Positions 16,740 to 23,363 of a DNA stretch of 33,747 nucleotides are shown here, one piece after another. The first letter of the stretch is position 1; each line of letters opens with the position of its first letter. The translations under genes were made by a program, and so were the position numbers. The DNA is from CBDHHC01 sp050633205 (GTDB lineage Bacteria > Pseudomonadota > Alphaproteobacteria > Rhizobiales > CBDHHC01), in assembly GCA_050633205.1 (NCBI GenBank), contig JBOEGA010000079.1, forward strand, positions 1 to 33,747. The letters are read 5' to 3'. The notes under the pieces were generated by a model that did not search any database, was not told the DNA's origin, and saw nothing but the letters and a program-made list of their open reading frames with translations.

Positions 16740-17916
16740 TAACAGGCTATCAGGCTTCGAGGAAAACTCCGGCAGGCTTTCTGATCAGGAGCGTATAGAT
16801 TGGCTAAGACTGATCCGTTCTGAAAATGTAGGTCCGATAACCTTCTACCAGCTTATCAATCGCTATGGTTCCGCTGCAAATGCCCTTGAAGCATTGCCTG
16901 CTCTCTCCAGAAAAGGAGGCTCGGGAAAGCCAGCCAGAATTTGCACCACAGCTCAGGCTGAAGCTGAGCTGGAACATGCCCAGCGCTCCGGAACACATAT
17001 AATCGCCTTTGGAGAGGCTGAATACCCTCCCCTGCTTGAAAATATAGAAGTCCCTCCACCTATCCTTTTTATGAAAGGCGATTTCTCACTGGTCAGCAGA
17101 CCTGTAATATCTATAGTCGGATCTCGTAATGGCTCTGCCTCAGGCAGGCAGCTTACTAAAATGATCGCAAGCGAACTTGGCCAGCTCGGCTATGTAATAG
17201 CATCCGGGTTAGCCAGAGGAATTGATACAGCCGCTCATGAAGCAGCTCTCAATACCGGTACCATTGCTGTTGTGGCAGGCGGCATTGACATTATATACCC
17301 TCCGGAGAATGAAAAATTACAGAAAAGCATTTCAGAGCAGGGAATTATTATCAGTGAAAACCCTCCAGGGTTTAAGCCCAGGGGTAAGGACTTTCCCCGC
17401 AGAAATCGTATAATTTCAGGTCTGGCAAATGCGGTACTTGTTATTGAAGCTGCCTTGAGATCCGGCTCACTTATCACAGCCAGATATGCACTGGAACATA
17501 ACCGTGAGCTGTTTGCTGTACCGGGACATCCACTTGACCCCAGAGCAGAGGGAACAAATTCCCTTATCAAAAAAGGGGCTAACATGCTTACCTGTGCAGA
17601 TGATGTTACAGAAGTACTTGCCCCGATGCTGAGAACACTTCCTCTCTATATGAAGCATGAGAAAACCAGCAGCAAACAGGACGCTGATGAGAATACGCCT
17701 GCTACAGATACCTCCCATGAAGAGAGGCAGAAAATCATGATTGCCCTGGGGCCAACACCAACCGATATTGATGAGTTGATCAGATGCACCGGATTACAGC
17801 CTAGTATAGTTCATACTGTATTAATAGAGCTTGATCTGGCCGGAAGACTGGAGAGACATGGCAGTCAGAAGGTATCTTTAGTTGGTTCTTCTGACAGACA
17901 GGGCAACCTCTTTTAA
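16678..17916 (+). CDS. dprA: DNA-processing protein DprA (Smf)
   Basis: The protein of up to 412 residues binds incoming single-stranded DNA and loads RecA during natural transformation. A short N-terminal helical region (L-S-D-Q-E-R-I-D-W-L-R-L-I) is followed by the Rossmann-like core with IVGSRNGSASGRQ, SGLARGIDTAAHEAAL, the PRRNRIISGLA motif and SGSLITARYALE. A C-terminal winged-helix domain (about 345-400) ends the protein. The ATG at 16678 lies within plsY. A GTG at 16705 or a TTG at 16720 would be equally compatible, since conserved sequence begins only about 35 residues in. A plsY-dprA pair is common in this class. A terminator follows at 17929-17969. Confidence 0.93.
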   Translation: MQISAVLSKVKNHVLEQVNPDNRLSGFEENSGRLSDQERIDWLRLIRSENVGPITFYQLINRYGSAANALEALPALSRKGGSGKPARICTTAQAEAELEHAQRSGTHIIAFGEAEYPPLLENIEVPPPILFMKGDFSLVSRPVISIVGSRNGSASGRQLTKMIASELGQLGYVIASGLARGIDTAAHEAALNTGTIAVVAGGIDIIYPPENEKLQKSISEQGIIISENPPGFKPRGKDFPRRNRIISGLANAVLVIEAALRSGSLITARYALEHNRELFAVPGHPLDPRAEGTNSLIKKGANMLTCADDVTEVLAPMLRTLPLYMKHEKTSSKQDADENTPATDTSHEERQKIMIALGPTPTDIDELIRCTGLQPSIVHTVLIELDLAGRLERHGSQKVSLVGSSDRQGNLF

Positions 17917-17928
17917 CTCCATCTGTAA

Positions 17929-17969
17929 GGGCCATGACATGTGTTGCGATGTCGTATTGCCCACTTTTT
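17929..17969 (+). terminator. Rho-independent terminator after dprA
   Basis: GGGC (17929-17932) pairs with GCCC (17959-17962). An inner stem ATGACAT/ATGTCGT, with one G-U pair, encloses an eight-base loop. TTTTT follows at 17965-17969. It ends the plsY-dprA transcript and separates it from the hydratase gene. Confidence 0.6.
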
Positions 17970-18047
17970 ACGAACATTCTATAGTGATCGCCATATAAAA
18001 GGTTATTTACAATATAACAAACACAGGCCCAAAACCCGGAGCATTTG

Positions 18048-18806
18048 ATGACTGAGCATGTAAGCATTGAAAAACATGGCAATACGCAGATTATACGAAT
18101 TAATCGTCCAGATAAGAAAAACGCACTGACTGACGCTATGTATCACGGCATTACTGATGCCTTTTATGCCGGAGAAGAAGATTCTGAAATCAGAGCACAT
18201 ATTTTGACTGGTACAGATGGTATATTCACTGCCGGGAATGATATAGCAGATTTTAATGAGAGATCTCAGTCTGATGAAAAACGCTCTGGTTCAGGTGTTG
18301 AACGTTATCTCATAGGACAGTTTGAATGGAACAAACCTGTGATAGCAGCAGTTGATGGACTGGCTGTAGGTATTGGTACAACTCTCCTTTTCCATTGTGA
18401 CCTTGTTTATGCCAGTGAAAGAGCACAGTTCATCACTCCATTCGCTGGCTTGGGCCTGACGCCTGAGAATGCATCCTCACTTGTATTTCCGCGTGCCATA
18501 GGCCATCAGAGAGCCTATGAGCTACTATGTCTTGGTGTACCTTTCAGTGCTGAAAAAGCAATGCAGGCGGGATTTGTGAATGAAGTCGTTTCTGCGGAAG
18601 AACTTGAAGCACATGCCCTCAAAATTGCAGCAAGACTTGCCGCTCAGCCTGCAAATGCTTTAAAGGAATCCAAGAAACTGTTACGCGCAAGCCTTGGCGA
18701 TATTGAAGCAGTTATCCGTCATGAAATGAAGGTTTTTAATGAGTGCCTGCACTCGGAAGATGCCCGTAACGCACTTCAGGCCTTTCTCTCTAAAAAATCA
18801 AAATAA
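18048..18806 (+). CDS. Enoyl-CoA hydratase/isomerase family protein
   Basis: The 252-residue crotonase-fold enzyme acts on acyl-CoA thioesters in the cytoplasm. The oxyanion-hole segments are IFTAGNDIADF (about 57-67) and AVDGLAVGIGTTLLFHCDLVYA (second half about 107-120). The active-site region GLGLTPENASSLVFPRAIG has the P-E-x-x-S-S pattern of the delta3,delta2-enoyl-CoA isomerase (ECI2/PaaG-like) branch rather than the classical two-glutamate hydratase. Isomerase activity is therefore plausible but not certain. The ATG at 18048 has a GGAG site six bases upstream; a TTG one codon earlier is less likely. It appears to be a single-gene unit. Confidence 0.9.
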   Translation: MTEHVSIEKHGNTQIIRINRPDKKNALTDAMYHGITDAFYAGEEDSEIRAHILTGTDGIFTAGNDIADFNERSQSDEKRSGSGVERYLIGQFEWNKPVIAAVDGLAVGIGTTLLFHCDLVYASERAQFITPFAGLGLTPENASSLVFPRAIGHQRAYELLCLGVPFSAEKAMQAGFVNEVVSAEELEAHALKIAARLAAQPANALKESKKLLRASLGDIEAVIRHEMKVFNECLHSEDARNALQAFLSKKSK

Positions 18807-18816
18807 TCTCATAACA

Positions 18817-18852
18817 GTTTTAAGGGGATTGAGATTTTAATTCCCTTAAAAC
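18817..18852 (+). terminator. Long hairpin after the enoyl-CoA hydratase gene
   Basis: A 14-bp stem, GTTTTAAGGGGATT with AATTCCCTTAAAAC (one G-U pair), encloses an eight-base loop 11 bases after the stop codon. No U run follows, so it may stabilise the 3' end rather than terminate by itself. Confidence 0.45.
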
Positions 18853-19178
18853 CTAATCTATGCACAGTTAATCCACAAAAAGCCCCATTCCAGGTAACCT
18901 CTACTATTCTGAACCATGAAGTCTTATCTGAACCAGCCTTACCACATTCAAATCAGTTACTTATGTCAACTTAAGTGATCATGAATATTACTAGAGCTTC
19001 CTTCAATATTTTGTTGATTACGTAAATTCCGACAAAGTTTTTTGTTGTATCGTGTCATTATTATTGCAATGAAGAATCATTTTAGATAGATTAATACTTA
19101 ACGAATGGTTAAGATAAAAGTTGGACAGAAAGTATATTAAGCATAGTAATTGAGTATATATAGTACAGGAGATTGCGT
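18853..19178. other. AT-rich gene-poor stretch upstream of the small peptide gene
   Basis: No convincing gene is seen. A 20-codon ATG frame at 18916 has no ribosome binding site. The stretch holds a CtrA-like site at 19098-19112. After it, TTGGAC at about 19121 could be a -35, with a weak TAGTAA-like -10 about 17 bases further on. Base composition is clearly more AT-rich than in neighbouring genes. Confidence 0.5.
19098..19112. promoter_or_regulatory. Putative CtrA binding site
   Basis: TTAACGAATGGTTAA matches the TTAA-N7-TTAA consensus of the alphaproteobacterial cell-cycle regulator CtrA. It lies about 66 bases upstream of a start codon with a strong ribosome binding site and slightly upstream of a possible promoter. 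It is also a short inverted repeat (CTTAAC/GTTAAG). In AT-rich DNA such a match can occur by chance. Confidence 0.4.
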
Positions 19179-19262
19179 ATGAGACTTTCGCGAACTTACT
19201 ATAAGCTACTTCTTCTGATTTCTTACGGTATGGCACTTGCGATAGTTTTTAAACTGATTTGA
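19179..19262 (+). CDS. 27-residue membrane peptide (unrecognised)
   Basis: The ATG at 19179 follows AGGAG by 7 bases, an ideal ribosome binding site. The peptide begins MRLSRTYYKLLLLISYGM and continues ALAIVFKLI to a TGA. A short basic N terminus (R2, R5, K9) precedes about 17 hydrophobic residues and a final K-L-I, so it should be a single-pass membrane peptide with the N terminus inside. I do not recognise a family. It is isolated: a CtrA-like site lies upstream, and two hairpins, the second a clear terminator, lie within 125 bases downstream. This makes a complete one-gene unit. The coding call rests on the ribosome binding site, composition and unit layout, not on homology. Confidence 0.55.
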   Translation: MRLSRTYYKLLLLISYGMALAIVFKLI

Positions 19263-19290
19263 GAGTATTTGACTTAGTACCCCTATCCCT

Positions 19291-19330
19291 GAGGGTATCT
19301 GATCATTGTCCTTGTGCATCAGATACCTTC
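19291..19330 (+). repeat. 13-bp stem-loop downstream of the small peptide gene
   Basis: GAGGGTATCTGAT (19291-19303) pairs with ATCAGATACCTTC (19318-19330), one G-U pair, around a 14-base loop. It lies between the small peptide gene and its terminator, and could be a stable 3' UTR structure or a regulatory element. Confidence 0.6.
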
Positions 19331-19347
19331 TGCCCCCCAAACTAAAC

Positions 19348-19385
19348 AGCTGTCAATAATGTATTATTGACAGCTCTTCTTTTGA
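19348..19385 (+). terminator. Rho-independent terminator of the small peptide unit
   Basis: AGCTGTCAATAA (19348-19359) pairs perfectly with TTATTGACAGCT (19364-19375) around TGTA, followed by CTTCTTTT. The 12-bp perfect stem and pyrimidine-rich tail make it one of the best terminators in the window. Confidence 0.75.
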
Positions 19386-19699
19386 GTGAATTGAATTTAT
19401 TTTATGTATACTGATATACATATTTACAAGACCAGACTAAAATATATTTATATTTTTTATGACAATAAATTCAAAGTAGATCTTCCCGGATATTACTAAA
19501 TAGTCTTAACTCAACAGTATGCCTTGTCTATATTCTGGTTTTGTTCTACACTTTAAATCACTAGGGATATAACAAGGTCCACAATAAGGGGAAATACCGT
19601 GACCATAATTGCAGTAGCTTTATTGATCACTGATACCTGATCGGATTCGACCCCAAAGTCTCCGTGACGTGTTCGGTACTGTCAACACGGAGGTTATCC
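19386..19699. other. Intergenic leader region before the small exported protein
   Basis: An inverted repeat TATGTATA-CTGA-TATACATA lies at 19403-19422 in AT-rich DNA. A likely promoter is TTGTCT (19524-19529), a 17-base spacer and TACACT (19547-19552). From there a leader of about 140 bases runs to the ATG at 19700. It contains a 13-codon GTG frame (19599-19640) with a good ribosome binding site, and a hairpin (19668-19689) that touches the ribosome binding site of the exported protein. Confidence 0.45.
19524..19552 (+). promoter_or_regulatory. Likely sigma70 promoter of the small exported protein gene
   Basis: TTGTCT and TACACT are separated by exactly 17 bases. The predicted transcript starts near 19559, leaving a leader of about 140 nt. 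Confidence 0.4.
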
Positions 19700-20023
19700 A
19701 TGTTTATATCTTTTCTGAAAAAAAACATTCGATATTCGGTTGTTTTAGGTGTGATGTGTCTGGCTCTGGTTTTTGGGTCATCACCATCTGAAGCTGCAAA
19801 ATGTGGTGCCAGAGAGATGATTGTAAAACAGTTGAACAGCAAGTTCAGCGAAACTTTACGCAGTCGCGGTCTGATATCGGATAAATTGCTTATGGAGCTT
19901 TTCGCATCCAAACGCGGAACCTGGAGTATCCTGTTTACATCGCCCAAGGGGCATACCTGTGTCATAGCAACAGGTCAGATGTGGCTGGATAATATCAGCA
20001 CGAAAAAGCTTCCTGAAGCCTAA
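19700..20023 (+). CDS. Small exported protein of unknown function
   Basis: The 107-residue protein starts MFISFLKKNIRY, then has a hydrophobic stretch and a likely signal peptidase site near SPSEA-A (about residue 34). The mature part is about 73 residues with two cysteines, one near its start (A-K-C-G) and one near its end (H-T-C-V), which could form a disulfide in the periplasm. The segment L-F-A-S-K-R-G-T-W-S-I-L-F-T-S resembles small exported proteins I associate with alphaproteobacteria, but I know no function. The ATG at 19700 is chosen over an upstream GTG (19664) because GGAGG lies 6 bases before it and a clean signal peptide follows. Confidence 0.8.
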   Translation: MFISFLKKNIRYSVVLGVMCLALVFGSSPSEAAKCGAREMIVKQLNSKFSETLRSRGLISDKLLMELFASKRGTWSILFTSPKGHTCVIATGQMWLDNISTKKLPEA

Positions 20024-20030
20024 TACATGC

Positions 20031-20066
20031 GCGTGGGAGAATATATTCCGGCTAAATCTCCCTCGC
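20031..20066. terminator. Hairpin between convergent genes
   Basis: GCG-T-GGGAGA pairs with TCTCCC-T-CGC (nine pairs, one T-T mismatch) around a 16-base loop. It covers the RatA-like stop codon. There is no U tract on either side, so termination by this alone is uncertain. Confidence 0.35.
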
Positions 20067-20516
20067 CGGTACTCCGTAAATCTGATCAGCTCTTGCTTCA
20101 AAAGCACCCGAGAATTTACGGAACACCTTTTCAAACAGACCACCCATCAGTATCTGCAGAGCAAAATTGCGAAACTCGTAACTGATGGTAAATTCAACAT
20201 CACAGCGACCTTCTCCCGCCTCCTTGAATCTCCAGCTATTCTTCATATTGCGAAAAGGTCCCTGCACGGATTCTGTAATGATTTCCTGCTTTTCAGCATT
20301 CATATGAACTTTACTCGTGAATGTTTCTCTTACCAGCTTATATGCTACAGTCATATCGGCAAGGATGATATGCTTATCACCCTGATCTTCTTTTGACTTT
20401 ATAACAAGCCCTTCACATAAAGGGACAAATTCAGGGTAACGCTCAATATCTGCGACCAGATCATACATATTCTGTGCGGAATGTTTTACGCGATGAGTTG
20501 TTGTAAACTGAGGCAT
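20052..20516 (-). CDS. RatA/COQ10-family START-domain protein
   Basis: The 154-residue protein of the SRPBCC fold begins MPQFTTTHRVKHSAQNMYDL and has the conserved DIERYPEFVPLCEG stretch. It shows the SWRFKE segment and the FEKVFRKFSGAFEARAD C-terminal helix. Relatives are COQ10, which binds ubiquinone and supports its use in respiration, and E. coli RatA, reported to affect ribosome assembly. In alphaproteobacteria this gene commonly sits beside lipA. Here lipA is 1.8 kb away, with two plus-strand genes between. I favour a COQ10-like lipid/quinone role, but the sequence alone does not decide. Confidence 0.88.
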   Translation of the reverse strand: MPQFTTTHRVKHSAQNMYDLVADIERYPEFVPLCEGLVIKSKEDQGDKHIILADMTVAYKLVRETFTSKVHMNAEKQEIITESVQGPFRNMKNSWRFKEAGEGRCDVEFTISYEFRNFALQILMGGLFEKVFRKFSGAFEARADQIYGVPAREI

Positions 20517-20640
20517 TTCAAGTTTCTGGGTAGAGTTTCACATGTATTATGGCATGGCAGAAAGCAGAGTTTTACGCAAGAGGGCAAATTTGTTGGGAAG
20601 AACATATGCCAAACAATGTAACGTGCATTAACCGGATAAC

Positions 20641-21450
20641 ATGACCAAAAATTACATAAAAGACTGGAAATTAACACCGGACGGCCCCCAGATTGTAACC
20701 GCCAATGCACGTCTGTTTCCGGTTATTCACGCCGGACAGTCTTTAATGCTCAAAATAGCCTCCAGCCCGGAAGAAAAAGCGGGAGCAGCCCTGATGTCCT
20801 GGTGGGATGGTGTCGGAGCGGCAAGAGTTCTGAAATATGATGAAGACGCAATCCTTATGGAGCGGGCAGAAGAAGAGCTCATACTTGCCAAACTATCGAG
20901 AGAAGGAGCCGATAACAAAGCCATACTCATCATGTGTGAGGTTATTAGCAAGCTTCACGGATCGGAAAACAAATCAGGAGTTAATCCCCTCCCAAAACTG
21001 CACCCGTTACACCAGTGGTTCCGGCAACTGCTGCTCTCAGCGAACCATGACAATGCTATATTATCCAGAGCAGCCGAAACTGCAAAAAAACTATTAGAGA
21101 TGCCATTTGAGCCAACTGTACTGCACGGGGATATTCACCATGATAATGTATTATATTTCGGGGAGCGTGGCTGGCTTGCGATAGACCCTAAAGGACTAAT
21201 CGGGAACAGAGCCTTTGACTACGCCAATATATTCTGTAATCCGGATTATGAAACAGCGACAGAACCGGATGTCTTTCAACGCAGATTACACGTAATATCT
21301 GCTACGGGAAAAATTGAGAGAAAACTCTTACTGGAGTGGATTCTTGCCTGGGCAGGTTTGTCTGCAATCTGGGATATAAACAGTGGTTTTTCTCCGGTAA
21401 CACCATTAAGAATTGCCGAACTTGCCAATGCGGAATTAGCAGCAATATAA
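20641..21450 (+). CDS. Aminoglycoside 6-phosphotransferase-like kinase (APH(6)/hydroxyurea kinase family)
   Basis: The 269-residue protein has the two-lobe APH kinase fold. The catalytic loop is VLHGDIHHDNVLYF (about 159-172), with the base aspartate and the metal asparagine. The AIDPKGLIGNRAFDYANIF segment supplies the second metal-binding aspartate. The D-P-K-G-L-I-G pattern is typical of the streptomycin 6-kinase/hydroxyurea kinase family. All catalytic residues are present. Whether it inactivates a drug or phosphorylates a cell metabolite cannot be told; chromosomal members of this family are often not resistance genes. It is followed after 14 bp by the FG-GAP protein gene, probably in one transcript. 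Confidence 0.85.
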   Translation: MTKNYIKDWKLTPDGPQIVTANARLFPVIHAGQSLMLKIASSPEEKAGAALMSWWDGVGAARVLKYDEDAILMERAEEELILAKLSREGADNKAILIMCEVISKLHGSENKSGVNPLPKLHPLHQWFRQLLLSANHDNAILSRAAETAKKLLEMPFEPTVLHGDIHHDNVLYFGERGWLAIDPKGLIGNRAFDYANIFCNPDYETATEPDVFQRRLHVISATGKIERKLLLEWILAWAGLSAIWDINSGFSPVTPLRIAELANAELAAI

Positions 21451-21464
21451 TCAGGAAAACAGAA

Positions 21465-22325
21465 ATGAAAAAAATAAACCTGCTCAGCTATACAGTCACG
21501 CTCCTCCTGTCAACGCTAATGGCAGCTACAACACTGGCTGACAGCAACTCCAGATACCCCAATGCCATACCTGACCTGAGAGTTGCTAAAGGCAATAAAG
21601 ACATCTCCGAAGCATGGTTCTCCCATCCGACAAAACGTTACCGGCATTTTGTACTAGGCTCAGATTACGAGGCTGGAACGCTGAATATCAGGACAAAAGA
21701 TGGGGTTACCCTCTCCTACAGTCTGACAAGGGAGTCAGTCTTTGAAGACCGAATTGTTCGCCTGCATGACATGGATAATGATGGGAAAGACGAAATCATC
21801 GTTGTCAGAGCATATCTGAAAGGCGGCGCTGCTCTGGCTGTTTTTGGACTGCGCGCCGGGAAAATAGCCCATCTCGCGGAAACGCCAGATATGGGACACC
21901 CATTTGGCTGGCTTAATCCTGCAGGTATTGCTGATTTCGATGGGGATGGCGTTACAGAAATAGCCTTTGTCAGAAAGCCTCATGTGCTTGGAAGGCTTGA
22001 GCTTTGGGAATACAGAAACGGCAAACTCACATTAGATAAAACCCTCGGCAATACATCCAATCATTCTATTGGCTCCGCACAATTAGGCCTGTCTATGGTT
22101 TACGACTTTAATGGCGACGGCCTGAAAGATCTGGCTATCCCTTCAAAAGACAGGCGATCTATACGCTTTCTAAGCTTTAAGGGAGATATAAAGGAGTTTT
22201 CACGCAAAAAACTTCCTGCTCCCGTTACATCGGATTTCAGGATTGTATTAGGTAAGGGAATGGCTGGAGTAGCTGTTACTCTCTCCGGCAAGCAGAGCAT
22301 TATTGTCTTTCCTGATAAGAGGTAG
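21465..22325 (+). CDS. Exported FG-GAP/VCBS repeat protein
   Basis: The 286-residue secreted or periplasmic protein has a signal peptide (basic MKKIN, hydrophobic core, cleavage near TTLA-D, about residue 25). The mature part contains three calcium-loop motifs typical of FG-GAP/VCBS propeller repeats: DMDNDGKDE, DFDGDGVTE and DFNGDGLKD, spaced 50-75 residues apart. Such repeats form beta-propeller blades. The protein is short, so it may be a partial or single propeller. No catalytic domain is visible. The ATG at 21465 has an AGGA site about 8 bases upstream and starts a proper signal peptide, so the longer open frame upstream is not used. It converges on lipA with 6 bp between stop codons. 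Confidence 0.85.
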   Translation: MKKINLLSYTVTLLLSTLMAATTLADSNSRYPNAIPDLRVAKGNKDISEAWFSHPTKRYRHFVLGSDYEAGTLNIRTKDGVTLSYSLTRESVFEDRIVRLHDMDNDGKDEIIVVRAYLKGGAALAVFGLRAGKIAHLAETPDMGHPFGWLNPAGIADFDGDGVTEIAFVRKPHVLGRLELWEYRNGKLTLDKTLGNTSNHSIGSAQLGLSMVYDFNGDGLKDLAIPSKDRRSIRFLSFKGDIKEFSRKKLPAPVTSDFRIVLGKGMAGVAVTLSGKQSIIVFPDKR

Positions 22326-22331
22326 AGACAG

Positions 22332-23312
22332 CTACCGCTTCAGAGAGCCCTCTCTCGCCGCACGTAATTTGGCAAAGTCATCATCGGCATGATAGGAAGA
22401 TCGCGTCAAAGGGCTTGAGGACACCAGCAGAAAGCCTTTTGTATATGCCATACGTTCATATGCCTTAAATTCATCAGGCGTCACAAAGGCTTTTACAGGA
22501 GCATGCTTGCGTGTTGGCTGAAGGTACTGTCCAATGGTCAGGAAGTCGATATCAGCAGAACGCATATCATCCATAAGCTGAAGCACTTCATTTCTCTCTT
22601 CACCCAGACCAACCATAATGCCGGACTTAGTGAACAGTGACGGATCAAGCTCCTTCACACGTTGTAACAGCCTCAGAGAATGAAAGTAACGTGCACCGGG
22701 TCTTATGGTCAGATAGTTGGAAGGAACGGTCTCCAGATTGTGATTAAATACATCCGGCTTTGCCTCGACAACGATCTCAAGAGCCCCCTCTTTACGCAGA
22801 AAGTCGGGAGTAAGAACTTCGATGGTTGTTTTTGGAGTTCTTGCACGGATTGCCCCGATAACCTCCGCAAAGTGCTGTGCACCCCCGTCAGGCAGATCAT
22901 CTCTGTCAACTGAAGTGATCACAATATGCTTCAGGCCAAGTTTTGCAACTGCATCAGCTACGTTTTCAGGCTCTTGTGTATCGAGAGCTTCAGGCATTCC
23001 GGTTTTGACATTGCAGAAAGCACAGGCACGGGTACAGGTATCGCCCATGATCATCATGGTTGCGTGTCTCTTGTCCCAGCATTCTCCGATATTAGGGCAA
23101 CCGGCTTCCTCGCACACAGTTACCAGATTATTATCCCGCATCAGCTTGCGCGTATCATGATATGTCTTTGAGGTAGGAGCCTTCACACGTATCCAGTCAG
23201 GCTTTCTGAGGATTTCGCTATCCTCACGATGGGCCTTTTCAGGATGGCGCGGACGTTCAGCCTTGTCATCTGAAGGCGCACCTTTTGATACTGTGTCCAG
23301 GATTGTTACCAT
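22332..23312 (-). CDS. lipA: Lipoyl synthase LipA
   Basis: The 326-residue radical SAM enzyme inserts two sulfurs into protein-bound octanoyl groups. Both iron-sulfur clusters are visible: the auxiliary CEEAGCPNIGEC set (C-x4-C-x5-C) and the radical SAM CTRACAFC motif (C-x3-C-x2-C). The C-terminal R-S-S-Y motif, whose serine ligates the auxiliary cluster, is also present. It lies 51 bp after lpd, so the enzyme that makes lipoate sits with the complex that uses it. No lipB or lplA is in the window. Confidence 0.97.
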   Translation of the reverse strand: MVTILDTVSKGAPSDDKAERPRHPEKAHREDSEILRKPDWIRVKAPTSKTYHDTRKLMRDNNLVTVCEEAGCPNIGECWDKRHATMMIMGDTCTRACAFCNVKTGMPEALDTQEPENVADAVAKLGLKHIVITSVDRDDLPDGGAQHFAEVIGAIRARTPKTTIEVLTPDFLRKEGALEIVVEAKPDVFNHNLETVPSNYLTIRPGARYFHSLRLLQRVKELDPSLFTKSGIMVGLGEERNEVLQLMDDMRSADIDFLTIGQYLQPTRKHAPVKAFVTPDEFKAYERMAYTKGFLLVSSSPLTRSSYHADDDFAKLRAAREGSLKR

Positions 23313-23363
23313 TTTCGTTTAACTCAATGTCCGGTTTTCTGCCAAAGCAGTAGAGAATATTGC

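Noticed and set aside
18916..18978. 20-codon ATG frame in the gap after the enoyl-CoA hydratase gene
   Set aside because: There is no ribosome binding site before the ATG and no composition or structure supporting translation.
19018..19236. 72-residue minus-strand open frame opposite the 27-residue peptide unit
   Set aside because: It lies across the promoter and coding part of the better-supported plus-strand unit, is rich in S, Y, N and C with no domain pattern, and has no clear ribosome binding site.
22321..22336. GGTAG/CTACC inverted repeat between the FG-GAP gene and lipA
   Set aside because: There are only five pairs and no U tract, so chance is likely.
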